A stretch of 64,000 bases of DNA from the NCBI GenBank assembly GCA_016703265.1, contig JADJCK010000006.1, positions 124,001 through 188,000 of the forward strand, written 5' to 3'. Each line of letters begins with the position of its first letter. Position 1 is the stretch's first letter. The DNA comes from a bacterium (lineage in GTDB: Bacteria > Krumholzibacteriota > Krumholzibacteriia > LZORAL124-64-63). Of this stretch, positions 35,837 to 45,622 are shown in pieces. The notes beneath the pieces were generated by a model that had not been told where the DNA came from, searched no databases, and saw only the letters and a program-made list of their open reading frames with translations. A program made the position numbers and the translations under genes.

Positions 35837-36733
35837 TCAGGCGTCCGCGACCGCCGTGCCCAACGTCCTGACGGGCAGGCGGCCGCCTTCGCGCAACCGG
35901 CGCGCGTGATCGGCCAGGGTCAGGAAGGTGCCTTCGCGGAGGATACGCTCGAGCTTGACCGGCATCGAATCCTGGCGTCCCTGGCTGCGCAGGCGCATCA
36001 GCGGCGAGAGCTTCGCGGCAGGCCGGAATGCGTCCATCTCCCAGGGATGCAGGTAGATGATTGTCGGCACGCCCTGCGCGCGCGCCCGGGCCCGCAGGAA
36101 GCGGAAGGCCGGCCAGGGCAGCAGCCGCAGGTACCCGCCCCCGGAAAACGGCACGTTGACGCCCAGGCAGCGCCAGGTCGGCATCGGGATGACCAGGAGG
36201 TCATCGGCACCCGGTCCCAGCGTGAACGGGGTGCGCGGCGAGGCGGGCTGGCCATAGCGCGGATGGCGCACCGGGAACAACGAACAGTCGTAGCGGAATC
36301 CCAGTTCGCGCAGCACGGGCAGGTAATGGTGCACCGGTGGCGTCAGGCTGAAGCTGGGTGCGCGGTAGCCCTCGGGCCTGTCCACTCCGGCGCGCGCCAG
36401 CGCCGCCAGCGCACGTTCGCAGTCGGCGCGGAACTCGGCCATCGTCAGGTGGAAGACCTCGGGATGCCCGTAGCTGTGACAGCCCACCTCGTGTCCCCGT
36501 CGCACGATCTCGCGCACGAGGTCGGGAAAGCGCTCCGCCGTCCAGCCGAGCACGAAGAACGTTGCCTTCACGCCGTGGCGGTCGAGCAGGTCGAGGCACT
36601 GCGCCGTGCCCGACTCCACGCGCAGTTCCTGGTCGGCCCATGTCGCCGGCGGCACGTGGTCCAGGTAGTTGTGCCCGTGGAACCACTCCTCGACGTCGAT
36701 GGTGATGATGGTCGGGGCTTCCGTGTTTCTCAT
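35837..36733 (-). CDS. Polysaccharide deacetylase (DUF3473/exopolysaccharide-locus type)
   Basis: 298 residues starting MRNTEAPTIITIDVEEWFHG. NodB homology: catalytic-metal motif TIDVEEW, HEVGCHSYGHPEVFHL, EGYRAPSFSLTP and a late YLHPWEMDAFRP, the form typical of deacetylases in exosortase/exopolysaccharide loci. It removes acetyl groups from a GlcNAc-containing polymer. It overlaps the methyltransferase upstream by 4 bases (ATGA), so the two are co-translated. Confidence 0.85.
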   Translation of the reverse strand: MRNTEAPTIITIDVEEWFHGHNYLDHVPPATWADQELRVESGTAQCLDLLDRHGVKATFFVLGWTAERFPDLVREIVRRGHEVGCHSYGHPEVFHLTMAEFRADCERALAALARAGVDRPEGYRAPSFSLTPPVHHYLPVLRELGFRYDCSLFPVRHPRYGQPASPRTPFTLGPGADDLLVIPMPTWRCLGVNVPFSGGGYLRLLPWPAFRFLRARARAQGVPTIIYLHPWEMDAFRPAAKLSPLMRLRSQGRQDSMPVKLERILREGTFLTLADHARRLREGGRLPVRTLGTAVADA

Positions 36734-37389
36734 CCCAGCCTCCGCGGACGGGCCACGCAGGCGAACTGGAGCCAGCGCATGTCGGCCCAGCGACCCAACG
36801 TCACCAGGTTGGCGACCTTGAATTTAAGGGAGCCGGTCGGGTTGATGCCCTGCATGCGCACCATATCGAATCCCGCCTCGGTGAACAGCCGTACCAGGCT
36901 GCTGCGTGTGAAGAACCGCAGGTGCGTGCGGTCGAGGATGCCCTCGTCGGTGTAGTCCCAACGGCCGCGGACAACCAGGTCCCAGACGTTGAAGAAATAG
37001 CGGACGTTCGGCAGCGATGCGACCAGGACCCCGTCGGGGCGCAGCACGCGCCGGGCTTCGTGGAGCAGCAGCGACGGCTCGACCAGGTGCTCGAGTACGT
37101 CGTTCATGACCACGCAGTCGAACCGCGCGTCGGGCAGTTCCCGCAGGCAGGCGTGCGCATCGCCCACCAGCACGTGGTCGATCGTCGCCCGCGCCCGTGC
37201 GGCCGCTTCCGCCGACAATTCCACTCCCCAGATCTCCAGCTGCCTGCCGGCGCGGGCAGTGCGCAAGGTGGCCGCGAACGCCCCGGCCCCGCAACCGATG
37301 TCCAGCAGGGCGCCGGCCGCCTGGGGAACGAAGGGCTCCATCTCGCGTCGCGGGTGCCCGTAGTAGGCCGACCGGTCCTGTTCCGACAT
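36730..37389 (-). CDS. SAM-dependent methyltransferase, probably glycan- or lipid-directed
   Basis: Start MSEQDRSAYYGHPRREMEPF at 37389; an alternative Met at 37401 overlaps the ribosome site. About 219 residues. Motif I LLDIGCGAGAFAATL, motif II VVMNDVLEHLVEPSLLL, motif III VLRPDGVLVASLPNVRYFF. Class I fold of the Methyltransf_11/23 type often found in polysaccharide clusters, and here it is coupled to a polysaccharide deacetylase. Substrate unknown. Confidence 0.8.
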   Translation of the reverse strand: MSEQDRSAYYGHPRREMEPFVPQAAGALLDIGCGAGAFAATLRTARAGRQLEIWGVELSAEAAARARATIDHVLVGDAHACLRELPDARFDCVVMNDVLEHLVEPSLLLHEARRVLRPDGVLVASLPNVRYFFNVWDLVVRGRWDYTDEGILDRTHLRFFTRSSLVRLFTEAGFDMVRMQGINPTGSLKFKVANLVTLGRWADMRWLQFACVARPRRLG

Positions 37390-37624
37390 GCCGCCGCCCA
37401 TCTCCCCGGAAAAGTGAACCTCGCACCGGTTCCGGCCGGTGCGAAGGCGGCCACTGGGCCACCACCGATTGTCGGAACCTTCAAGTATCCCGTCAACCTC
37501 GCAGAGCGGCGGCAGCTTCGCCAGCCCCGTCCGGTCGATCGCCGCGATCACGGGTGGACTTCCGGCGGCAGCGGCCGATAATGGGGCTCCGCCGCCTGTG
37601 CCCACGACTTCGAGAAAGGACGCC

Positions 37625-40330
37625 ATGAGCGACGATGTCTTCCCCGCCGCCGGCCTTCAGCCCTGTTCCCTGGCCGCCGACCTCTACACCGGGCGCCTGC
37701 CCGGCGGGCTGCGCGTCGCCATTCGCCGTGATGCGCGCACCCCTGTCGCCGTCTGCAACATCTGGGTCGGCGTGGGATCCAATCGGGAGCCCGAGGCGCT
37801 GCGCGGCTGGTCGCACGGCATCGAGCACATGCTGTTCAAGGGTACGCAGCGGCGCGGCGAGAGCGACTTCGCGCTCGAGGTGGCGTCCGCCGGCGGCTCG
37901 ACGAATGCGGGCACAGGCTACGAGACCACCAACTACCACATCACGGTACCGGCAGCGCAGCTGCCCGTCGCGATCGACATCCTGGCCGACGCCCTGCAGC
38001 ACTCGGTCTTCGATCCGGAATCACTCGAGGCCGAGCGCAAGGTGCTCGTGCACGAGAATCACATGTACGACGACATCCCCTTCGGGTTCGGCGTCACCTG
38101 GCGCTGGGGCCTGGAGCTCGCCTTCGACAGCAGTCCCTACCGCCATCCGATCGGGGGCCAGGATGAAAACCTGCTGACGTGCCCCCGCGAGCGCGTCATG
38201 GCCTATTGGCGCTCCGCCTACCACCCGACGAACATGGTCGCCGTGGTGGTCGGCGACGTGGATCCGCAGGCGGTCTTCGCCCAACTCGGCGCCGCATTCC
38301 CGGTCCGGACGGATGCGCCGGACGCAGGCGACGGGAATGCGATCCTTGCCGACCCGCCGCTGGAACCGCGTCGCACGGCGCCGCGACTGCGCGTCGAGAC
38401 CGGTGACCTCAAGCGGGCCTATGCCAAGCTCATCTTCACGGCGCCGGGCGAAGCGTCGGGACTCGACCCCGTCCTGGCGGTGGCGCAGCGCGCGCTGAAC
38501 GACGGCCGCACGTGCCGCCTGTACCGTCGCCTCCAGGAAGAGCTCAAGCTCGTCGACGATTACGCCGTCATGACCGAAACCGGCCCGCGCGAAGGTGTGG
38601 TCCTGGTGGATCTCGAGACCTCGGTGGACCGCCTTGCGGCGGCGGTGCGCGAGTGCGCGCGCCTTCTGGGTGAGCTGGGACGGGCGCCGGGCGACGGCGG
38701 TTGCACGCCCGAGGAACTGGCGAGGGCGGCGCGGCGTACGGCGCGCGGGCACCTGTTCGGGCTCGAGACGGTGCAGGGCCAGGCCTCGACGATCGGACAC
38801 CACGCCATCGGCAACGACCTCGCCGGGGCGTTCGCGTTCCCCGCGCGCGTCGCCGCCGTGACGCCGGCCGACGTGTCGGCGTATGCGCGTGAAGTGTTCC
38901 GGCTGGGCAACCTGGCCTGCGTCATCTACGTGCCCCGCGACACCGACCTGGCCGCGGCCGGCCTGCCGGCGGACGTCGACGGTCTCGTGGCGCTCCTGGC
39001 GGGAGTCCTGCCCGATGCCGCGGCGCCCACGGCCGGGCTTTCCGCGCCGACGGCCGGCGCGACCACGCTGCGTCCCCGCCCGGCAACGGCGGCTGCCGTT
39101 CCGTGCTTCACGACAGACGAACTTGTCGACGGAAGCCGCCTGTATTGCCGCGTCGACCGGGCCGTGCCCGTGGTGGCGCTGGCGGTGGCCGTTTCCGGCG
39201 GTGCGGCCGGCGAGACCGCTGCCGATGCCGGACTGGCCGCACTGGCGCACCAGGCCCTGATCCGCGGTGCGGCCGGCCTGTCTGCCGAGGCGTTCAACCA
39301 GCTCATCGAGGACGACGGAGCCTCGCTGTCGCCGATCGTCGACCGGGACTTCGGCGGGCTCTTCCTGACTGCGCTGGCGGATCGCCTGGAGCCGGCGCTG
39401 GCGCGACTGGCGGATGCGATCATCGATCCCGCCTTCCTGGAACCGGAGCTGGAGCAGGAAAAGCGCCTGGCGCGCGAGCAACTGGCTGCGGTGGCCGACA
39501 ACCCGCTGCAGTCGGCGATGCTGAAGCTGCGCGAGATGATCTACGGCGACCACCCCTACGGTCGTGCGCTGCCCGGATCGCCAGCCAGCCTGTCCGCGAT
39601 CAATGTCGAGCAGGTGCGCGCGCGGCACCGCGCGGCCTGGTGTGCAGGTCGTCTGCAGGTTGTCGCCTCCGGGGACATCGACCCGGATCGACTGCAGTTC
39701 CTGTTCAGCGAGATCGTCGGGCGACTTCCGGCGGCCGGTGCTGCGGCACCGAGACCGGGTCCCGTCCGGAAGCTGCACGGCATCGAGAGCGAGCGCATGA
39801 CGCGGGCGCAGAACCAGTCCGTGGTCCTGCTCGGTTGGCCCGGGCCCTTTGCCGACAGCGACGACCGCGTGCCCCTGATGCTGCTGCGGCAGGTGCTGAA
39901 CGGCCAGAGCGGACGTTTGTTCGAACGCCTGCGCAACCGCCGTTCGCTGTGCTACAACGCGGGCGTCGTCGGCACTTCGGGTTTCGGCCAGGGCGTGCTC
40001 GTGGGCTACGTGCTGACGGCGCCGGAAACGGCGGACCAGGCGCGTGACGCGCTGCGGCAGGAGATGATCTCCCTGGCCGAATCGCCGGTGCCCGCCGAGG
40101 AATGGGAGCGTGCCCGCAGCGAGCTGGCAGGTGGCCTGGTGATCGGCAGCCAGGCCAATGCCTCGCGCGTCTCGCGGGCTCAGCGCGACATCATGTACGG
40201 CCGCGGGACCGAGGAACTGTCCGCTCTCGTCGCCCAGGTCCGCGCGTGCTCGGCAACCGAACTGCGCGACGCCGCCGCGCGCTACCTGCACGCGGCCGTC
40301 GGTGTGGAGGTCACCATCGGACCGGCCTGA
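37625..40330 (+). CDS. M16-family zinc metallopeptidase, two-domain (PqqL-like)
   Basis: Start MSDDVFPAAGLQPCSLAADL at 37625 behind AAAGGA; 901 residues. The inverted zinc motif is HGIEH (His64-x-x-Glu67-His68), with the third ligand Glu144 in EAERKVLVHENHMYDD, 76 residues on, as the family requires. The second half (from ~470) is a catalytically silent M16 repeat ending in an RERLRNRRSLCYN-type contact. It probably degrades peptides; no signal peptide is evident so a cytoplasmic or periplasmic role is open. It stands alone on the + strand. Confidence 0.9.
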   Translation: MSDDVFPAAGLQPCSLAADLYTGRLPGGLRVAIRRDARTPVAVCNIWVGVGSNREPEALRGWSHGIEHMLFKGTQRRGESDFALEVASAGGSTNAGTGYETTNYHITVPAAQLPVAIDILADALQHSVFDPESLEAERKVLVHENHMYDDIPFGFGVTWRWGLELAFDSSPYRHPIGGQDENLLTCPRERVMAYWRSAYHPTNMVAVVVGDVDPQAVFAQLGAAFPVRTDAPDAGDGNAILADPPLEPRRTAPRLRVETGDLKRAYAKLIFTAPGEASGLDPVLAVAQRALNDGRTCRLYRRLQEELKLVDDYAVMTETGPREGVVLVDLETSVDRLAAAVRECARLLGELGRAPGDGGCTPEELARAARRTARGHLFGLETVQGQASTIGHHAIGNDLAGAFAFPARVAAVTPADVSAYAREVFRLGNLACVIYVPRDTDLAAAGLPADVDGLVALLAGVLPDAAAPTAGLSAPTAGATTLRPRPATAAAVPCFTTDELVDGSRLYCRVDRAVPVVALAVAVSGGAAGETAADAGLAALAHQALIRGAAGLSAEAFNQLIEDDGASLSPIVDRDFGGLFLTALADRLEPALARLADAIIDPAFLEPELEQEKRLAREQLAAVADNPLQSAMLKLREMIYGDHPYGRALPGSPASLSAINVEQVRARHRAAWCAGRLQVVASGDIDPDRLQFLFSEIVGRLPAAGAAAPRPGPVRKLHGIESERMTRAQNQSVVLLGWPGPFADSDDRVPLMLLRQVLNGQSGRLFERLRNRRSLCYNAGVVGTSGFGQGVLVGYVLTAPETADQARDALRQEMISLAESPVPAEEWERARSELAGGLVIGSQANASRVSRAQRDIMYGRGTEELSALVAQVRACSATELRDAAARYLHAAVGVEVTIGPA

Positions 40331-40340
40331 GCCTGGCCCG

Positions 40341-40418
40341 ATGACACGGATCGATGACCCGGATCGAAGAGCCGGATGAAGCAGCGACCGGTCCCGCCCA
40401 GCGGCAGGACCGGTCGCT
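40341..40418. terminator. Triple 13-bp repeat followed by a bidirectional hairpin
   Basis: Three imperfect 13-bp units (40341, 40354, 40367; ATGACMCGGATCG-like) precede a 12-bp perfect stem AGCGACCGGTCC (40383-40394) / GGACCGGTCGCT (40407-40418). It lies between the M16 gene and the convergent cupin gene. Confidence 0.6.
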
Positions 40419-40442
40419 CTGCTCTGGCCCGCCGCGTCGCGT

Positions 40443-40802
40443 TCAGCGGTAGACGCTGTAGCGATTCGGTGCGTCGGACATGTCGATCAGCACGGTCGGC
40501 TGGCTGAAGCTGGCGCGATGCGTCACCCCGTCGGGCACCACGTACTGGTCACCGGCCTGGTAGAGATTGGTCTGGCCCTCGATCTCGATGGTCATCTCGC
40601 CGGCGATCACCAGGCCACGCTGTTCGCAGTGCGAGTGGTCCGGGAAACTGACGCCTTCATCGAAGGCGAAGAACACGACCTGCTTCTGGTCATCCTGCAG
40701 GCAATAGCCCGTGGCGCCGGATACCGGCAACTCGACCAGGGGCAGCGATCGGATGGCTTCGGGAAGAAAATCTCTGGCATGCCGCGAACGGGCGGTATCC
40801 AT
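40443..40802 (-). CDS. Small cupin-domain protein
   Basis: 119 residues from ATG 40802 with AAGGAGG. Cupin motif 1 is SFPDHSHCEQRGLVIAGEM (metal-binding His pair), motif 2 is QYVVPDGVTHRASF. A single beta-barrel without fused DNA-binding domain. Such proteins bind metals or act as sensors or small isomerases; the role here is not known. It is terminated by the shared hairpin. Confidence 0.75.
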   Translation of the reverse strand: MDTARSRHARDFLPEAIRSLPLVELPVSGATGYCLQDDQKQVVFFAFDEGVSFPDHSHCEQRGLVIAGEMTIEIEGQTNLYQAGDQYVVPDGVTHRASFSQPTVLIDMSDAPNRYSVYR

Positions 40803-40934
40803 GCTCGGGCCTCCTTGGGATTCGGCTGGCAATGCTCCGGCTCGCCCAACAGCCCAGTCAGCTCAGGCGGCCGTGGCGGCCGGTACGTTCATGTTACCAC
40901 AGGCCCGGCCCGCCGCAAGCGGCGGCAGGAGGCC

Positions 40935-41417
40935 TCAGGGACCAGGCGCATAGTCGGCCCCGCGCAGGGGCAATGCCGATGGTGCAGCCCCGCGCCAGGC
41001 CTCGTCGACGCGCCCCACCAGGCAGTCGTGGTCGCCGGTGGAAAGGCGTCCCTCGACGGCGCAGAGGAAGCGCGCCGCGCAGAGTCGCAGGGCCGGGACG
41101 CCAGGCCCCAGCAGGTCGTGCTCGACAAGGGCCCACTTGTCCACGTCACGGCGCGAACGCAGGCCGAACAGCCGGGCCTCGGCGACCTGGCCTTCACCGA
41201 GCAGCGAGATCGTGAAGTGCGTGGCGCCGCGCAACAGCTGCCAGGTGTAGCGCTCGCGACCGATCGCCACCAGCAGCAGCGGCGGTTCCTGCGAGACCCG
41301 CGTCACCCAGGAAGCCGTCAGGCCGCCGAGAACGCCGGCGGTGGCGGCGCCGACCACGGCCACCGGGCCGGGGATCAACCGGAGGATCTCGTCGCGATGC
41401 GCGCCCGAGGCATCCAT
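40935..41417 (-). CDS. Flavin reductase-like FMN-binding split-barrel protein
   Basis: 160 residues starting MDASGAHRDEILRLIPGPVA. Split-barrel features: LTASWVTRVSQEPPLLLVAI near the start, then HFTISLLGEGQ and CAVEGRLSTGDHDCLVGRV. The family uses NAD(P)H to reduce free FMN/FAD or acts as flavin-dependent oxygenase partner. The next leftward gene is a nuclease/phosphatase-type enzyme with 16 bases between, so they may be co-transcribed. Confidence 0.75.
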   Translation of the reverse strand: MDASGAHRDEILRLIPGPVAVVGAATAGVLGGLTASWVTRVSQEPPLLLVAIGRERYTWQLLRGATHFTISLLGEGQVAEARLFGLRSRRDVDKWALVEHDLLGPGVPALRLCAARFLCAVEGRLSTGDHDCLVGRVDEAWRGAAPSALPLRGADYAPGP

Positions 41418-41433
41418 GCGCCCAACTCCCTGT

Positions 41434-42315
41434 TCAGCCGGCCAGGGCGAATTCGGCCAGCACGGGGTAATGATCCGAAGGCAGCGCGTACTCGCGGTGT
41501 TCCATGTCCTCGTAGTCGACGCGGTTCACGGCGCGAATGGTCAGGCGCGGCCGGAAAAACACGTAATCGATGCGCCTCGGTCCCAACAGGCGGTGCCCGA
41601 CGCGGTCGCGCAGGCCGAGTCCGCGGAACGTGGCGCTGCGCGCTGCCGTGGGCGCCTGCTCACGGCCCGCCTCGGCCCAGGCATCATACAGCGGCTCGTC
41701 CTGGTCGTGCTGGGCGACCATGGCGCGGATCTCGCGCGAACCGGCGCCTGCATTGAAGTCGCCGGTCAGGAACACGGGCACCAGCGGCCCCATTTCCTCC
41801 ACCTTGCGATTGACGTAGTCGCGCAATTGCCGGGCGCTCCGCTGGCGATGCCAGCGATTGACCGCCTCGAGGTGCGTGGTGCCGAACACGAACTTGCGGC
41901 CACTGTCGACGAGCTCAAAGGTGTGCCAGGTGACAAGGCGCGGTCGCGTCCCGAGATGGTACTGCGACGCGGGCACTTCCGGCGTCGGCGACAGCCACAG
42001 GACATCGGCCGCCTGGTCGCCCCCGGCCGGCCGGACGCGGTCCTTGCGGTAGAAGATGGCGCAGTACCAGCTTTCCTCGTCGTCGGCACGCTCGGGCCCC
42101 AGATTGCCTTCGCCCACGAAGGCGTAGTCCGGCAGCAGCTCGGCCAGTTCCAGCAGTTGCTTGTAATTTGCCTCCTGGGTGCCCACGACATCGGGCTGCA
42201 TGCGCTCGAAGATCCGCGCGATGTTCCGCTTGCGCAGGCGCCAGGGATGGCTGCGACGCTTCTTGGTGGCCGTCAACAGGTTGAACGTCATCACACGCAG
42301 GATGTTGTCCGACAA
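41434..42315 (-). CDS. Endonuclease/exonuclease/phosphatase (EEP) family protein
   Basis: Start chosen at TTG 42315, with GGAG nine bases upstream, giving LSDNILRVMTFNLLTATKKR; the frame upstream has no EEP resemblance. 293 residues. Motifs: MTFNLL, DVVGTQEA, FVFGTTHLEAVNRW, VFLTGDFNAGAGS, RRIDYVFFRP and LPSDHYPVLAEF, complete for the metal-dependent phosphodiesterase fold. Substrate may be DNA, nucleotide-diphosphate or phospholipid. No signal peptide is seen. Confidence 0.85.
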   Translation of the reverse strand: MSDNILRVMTFNLLTATKKRRSHPWRLRKRNIARIFERMQPDVVGTQEANYKQLLELAELLPDYAFVGEGNLGPERADDEESWYCAIFYRKDRVRPAGGDQAADVLWLSPTPEVPASQYHLGTRPRLVTWHTFELVDSGRKFVFGTTHLEAVNRWHRQRSARQLRDYVNRKVEEMGPLVPVFLTGDFNAGAGSREIRAMVAQHDQDEPLYDAWAEAGREQAPTAARSATFRGLGLRDRVGHRLLGPRRIDYVFFRPRLTIRAVNRVDYEDMEHREYALPSDHYPVLAEFALAG

Positions 42316-42514
42316 GGTGTTGCACTCCAATGGGCTGACTGCCGGGGACCGCTGCGGCACGTGCCTGAGCCGCGAAGGGCCCCATCCGGCCGTTCCCGGG
42401 GCCATGGGGCCGTACGGCGGACTCTGGTTCCTCGCAAATCCCGTTCCGGTCGTTTGGTTCCGGCGGTGGGGTCGGTCGGGGAGCGCAGGCAATATAGGCA
42501 AATCCGGTCTTTGT

Positions 42515-43069
42515 TCAACCAAAAAGCCCCAGCTGGGGTGGCGAGGGCGGCAGGTCGAGCCTGGCCAGCACGTGCCCGACCCAGGTGTCCCGGGCGTCGG
42601 GAGGCAGCCCGAAGACCGGCACCGCAAACTCGGCCAGGAGCGTATCGAGGGTACGATCGATGGCCAGCTGGAACTCGACCGAGGTGTCGCGCGTGCCGTC
42701 GAACGTGGGCGGCGCGACCACCGGCACCTTGACGAGGAGTCCGTAGGTGGTCAACCAGTGGCGGATGAACGGTTCCAGCTCCGGTCTCCGGCCCGCTGCT
42801 TGCACCATATAGGCGTAGTTGTCCACGACCGAGCGGTCGCAGACGATCATGTCATAGGCACCGGCAAGTTCGATCTCGCGCGCCACCTGCGAATGCAGGA
42901 TCCAGTTCTGGGCGGCGTCGGTGGTATCGCGGTTGATGGGCAGCGGACACGCGCGCGCCACCTCCTTGACAAGGTCGACGCTCAGGTCCAGCCGCTTGAG
43001 GGCGGCCGCCAGTTCGAAACAAAGCGTGGTCTTGCCCACGCCGTGGGTGCCGATGAAAGCGATCTTCAT
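42515..43069 (-). CDS. P-loop ATP/GTP-binding protein, NadR/AAA_28-like kinase
   Basis: Start MKIAFIGTHGVGKTTLCFEL at 43069; 184 residues. Walker A GTHGVGKTT (7-15), then VDLVKEVARACPLPINRDTT, ILHSQVAREIELAG and MIVCDRSVVDNYAYM as Walker B and base-contact region. The family (AAA_28) includes nicotinamide riboside kinase-type and small-molecule kinases. No neighbour indicates the substrate. About 200 bases to the EEP gene hold no feature I can recognise. Confidence 0.75.
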   Translation of the reverse strand: MKIAFIGTHGVGKTTLCFELAAALKRLDLSVDLVKEVARACPLPINRDTTDAAQNWILHSQVAREIELAGAYDMIVCDRSVVDNYAYMVQAAGRRPELEPFIRHWLTTYGLLVKVPVVAPPTFDGTRDTSVEFQLAIDRTLDTLLAEFAVPVFGLPPDARDTWVGHVLARLDLPPSPPQLGLFG

Positions 43070-43215
43070 GGCGGCAAGAGTATCGCTCCCGGTCGCCCGT
43101 GTCCACCACGGCCGCGGATGCCGGTAGAGCTTGTCGGCACTGTCGGCAACAGCGTATTGTCGCGCCCGGTGCCGGAAGCGCCTCCGGTCGGGTAGACGGG
43201 GAAAGGAACCAGCGG

Positions 43216-43924
43216 GTGACGATGAACCAGACACAAAGGACCGACGCCTGGCGGGAAGCCAATGGCGGATTCCGCGGCAGCCTCCTGTTGGCCGGCGGCA
43301 CGGCGCTGCTCGCGCTGGGCGCCCTGCTCGCCCTGGTCGGCCTGCTGGTGGGCGGCCCGACACCGGGTCGCGCGACGGCGTCATCGTGGCCGGCTGGCTG
43401 GCCTACATCCTCGGCTCGGCCTGGTGGGTACGGGCTTCGGCTGGTCCTGCATCGCGGGCATCCTGCCTCGCGCAGGCCTGGCCGTGGCGCTCATGCATGT
43501 CCTCCAGGCCGGCTATCTCCTCTACATGCTCTACGGGCGTTCGCAGCCGCCGGTGTCGCCGGTGGCGCTGACCGTGGGCCGGCTCCTGGCCGTGATTGTC
43601 TTCGCGATCCTGGCGGCCGGGGCCCTGGGCCCGGGCACCGCCCGCATCCTGGGGGCGGCCGCCGGACTGGGTCTGGCCAAGGCGTTGTTGCGCGTGCTGG
43701 TGCCGGCAGCGGACGGCGGAGCGGGAGTCGATGCCGCCGTGCTGCTGGTGATGGCGGCCGCCTTCGCGATGGCGGCCCGGCGATTGCGCCGCATCGAGGA
43801 CGAATGGGCGCGGAACCATCACATGGGCGGCCGTTCCGACTTCTCCGAGTTCAACAATCCGGAGCACGACTGGAACAAGCCGGGTCAGGCCCCCGGCAAG
43901 GGCGGCGCCGGCGGCCGGCGCTAG
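43216..43924 (+). CDS. Predicted membrane protein of unknown function (two frame breaks)
   Basis: Best start GTG 43216, eight bases after AAAGGA. The sequence passes through three frames: LLAGGTALLALGALLALVGLLV, then (missing base near 43366-43376) DGVIVAGWLAYILGSAWWV, then (missing G near 43425-43428) GTGFGWSCIAGILPRAGLA through to GRSDFSEFNNPEHDWNKPGQ. Joined, this is about 237 residues with roughly six hydrophobic helices and a basic/Gly-rich tail. I do not recognise the family. The conserved character of the joined product suggests a real gene with assembly indels. Confidence 0.55.
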
Positions 43925-43962
43925 GGCGATCGGTGCCGGGACCGGGGCGACCCGGCCCCCGG

Positions 43963-44565
43963 CTAGAAGCGATCCCTGCGCACCACGTCGGACAGGGGCA
44001 ATTGCCCGCCGCGGGCCCGCGCGGGTTCCAGTGCCTTCCCCACCGCCACCGCCACCACGATGTCGTGGTCGGCCGGCAGCCCGATGATACGCGCCACCTC
44101 GACGGGATCGAAGCCGATCATCGGGCAGGTGTCGTAGCCCATCGCCTTGGCCACGAGCATGATCGTCTGCGCGGCGATGCCGCCCGAACGGAGGTTCTCG
44201 TCACGCCGCAGTCCCTCGCTCGAGCCATAGACGGCAAGGATCGACTTCACGATCCGCTCGCGCGCCGGCGGTGGCGCCGAAGCGCAATAGCGCGCCGGGT
44301 CCTGCCGGTACGCGTCGCGGTCACCGCAGATGAGGAGCAGCAGCGAGCACTCGGAGAACTGGGGCTGGTTCCAGCCCGCGCGGCGGATCTCGGCCTTCAC
44401 CGTCGCGTCGGTCACGGCGACGAATCGCCAGTTCTGGATATTGAAGGAGGTGGGCGACAGGATCGCCGCCTCGAGCAGGCGCGTGATATCCTCCTCCGGC
44501 ATCACGTGCGCGGGGTCGAACTTGTGGATCGACCGCCGGGCGGCAACGGCATCTAGTGTGTCCAT
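43963..44565 (-). CDS. Nitroreductase-family FMN oxidoreductase
   Basis: Start MDTLDAVAARRSIHKFDPAH at 44565 with GGAGGG upstream; 200 residues. Typical RRSIHKF N-terminal FMN contact, LEAAILSPTSFNIQNWRFVAV, and C-terminal MLVAKAMGYDTCPMIGFDP. Uses NAD(P)H to reduce nitro compounds, quinones or flavins. It lies 37 bases after the ferredoxin-NADP reductase gene on the same strand, suggesting a two-gene redox operon. Confidence 0.88.
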   Translation of the reverse strand: MDTLDAVAARRSIHKFDPAHVMPEEDITRLLEAAILSPTSFNIQNWRFVAVTDATVKAEIRRAGWNQPQFSECSLLLLICGDRDAYRQDPARYCASAPPPARERIVKSILAVYGSSEGLRRDENLRSGGIAAQTIMLVAKAMGYDTCPMIGFDPVEVARIIGLPADHDIVVAVAVGKALEPARARGGQLPLSDVVRRDRF

Positions 44566-44602
44566 GGTCCCCTCCGTCAGGCGCCGTGAGGCCCGGGCGC
44601 TC

Positions 44603-45415
44603 CTACCAGTATTTCTCGACGTGGATCTGTCCCGGCGCATCCTTCGTATGTTCGCGGAAGCCCGAGGCGGTAAGGACGGCCAGCATGCTCTCGATCATGC
44701 GTGGCCCGCCGCACAGCAGCACATGGCACCGCGCGGGATCCGGTTGCCGTCCCCAGACCTGGCCGATGAGCCCCCGCTCCCACACGTCCTGGACGTAGCC
44801 GGTGTGGCCGTGCCAGCGCGTCAGTTCCTCTTCGGGGCGACTGACGACGGGTATGTAGTGGAAGGTCGGGCAGAAGCGCTGCATCGCCGTCAGCTCGCCG
44901 CGGTAGCCGAGATCCCAGGTGTGCCTGGCACCGAGCACGACGGTCGTGCGCGCCTCGAGGTGGCAGGTGATCTCGCTGCGCAGCATGCTCATGTACGGCG
45001 CCAGGCCCGTGCCCGTGGCCACCAGCACGAGATCGCTTCCTTCGGGGACCTGGTCGAGCGTGAAGGTGCCGCTGAACTTCCTGCCGAGGTGCACTCGGTC
45101 GCCGGCCTGCAGGGCGAACAGCCGGGGTGTGAGCCGGCCCGAATGCACGAGCGTGACGTAGAACTCGAGGTAGCTCTTCTCGAGGGAGGACGAAGCGATC
45201 GAATAGGCACGGCGGATCAGGCGGTCCGGGGCGTCGGTCGACTCCTCGGCGTCGGACATCAAGGCGCGCGGCGCCGACTGGGGCAGCCCGAGCACCGCGA
45301 ACTGGCCGGCCTCGAACCCCGGCAGGTCCCAGCCGTCCGGGCTGACCCTGAGGATGATGAGGCCGGGCGCGACTTCGATGCGTTGCGTGACGATGGCATT
45401 CAGCTGGTCGGACAT
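44603..45415 (-). CDS. fpr: Ferredoxin/flavodoxin-NADP+ reductase
   Basis: Start MSDQLNAIVTQRIEVAPGLI at 45415; 270 residues. FAD-binding RAYSIASSSLEKSYLEFYV, NADP loop LVLVATGTGLAPYMSMLRSE, CGGPRMIESMLAVLTASGF and the C-terminal Fpr ending HVEKYW. It balances NADPH and reduced ferredoxin or flavodoxin; the PorCDAB enzyme in the window is a source of reduced ferredoxin. Divergent from ovoA. Confidence 0.92.
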   Translation of the reverse strand: MSDQLNAIVTQRIEVAPGLIILRVSPDGWDLPGFEAGQFAVLGLPQSAPRALMSDAEESTDAPDRLIRRAYSIASSSLEKSYLEFYVTLVHSGRLTPRLFALQAGDRVHLGRKFSGTFTLDQVPEGSDLVLVATGTGLAPYMSMLRSEITCHLEARTTVVLGARHTWDLGYRGELTAMQRFCPTFHYIPVVSRPEEELTRWHGHTGYVQDVWERGLIGQVWGRQPDPARCHVLLCGGPRMIESMLAVLTASGFREHTKDAPGQIHVEKYW

Positions 45416-45622
45416 GGTGGCAGACTTCCCCGCAGGCCGGAGCCTCTGTGATATGTGTGTGCCGGACCGTTGCCATTCTCGACCGGTTCGCCCGGTTTCG
45501 CAAGCGAAGCAAGTGCCGGGCCCGCGGATTAGCGCGGGCGTGCGGCCCGGCCATGTCCTATCTTGGCGTGAACGGCAAAACTTAAACAACTGCATTCAGA
45601 GACGACCCAACGGGGGTTCCGC

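Noticed and set aside
45540..45622. Promoter before ovoA
   Set aside because: TTGGCG is present but no -10 at proper spacing.
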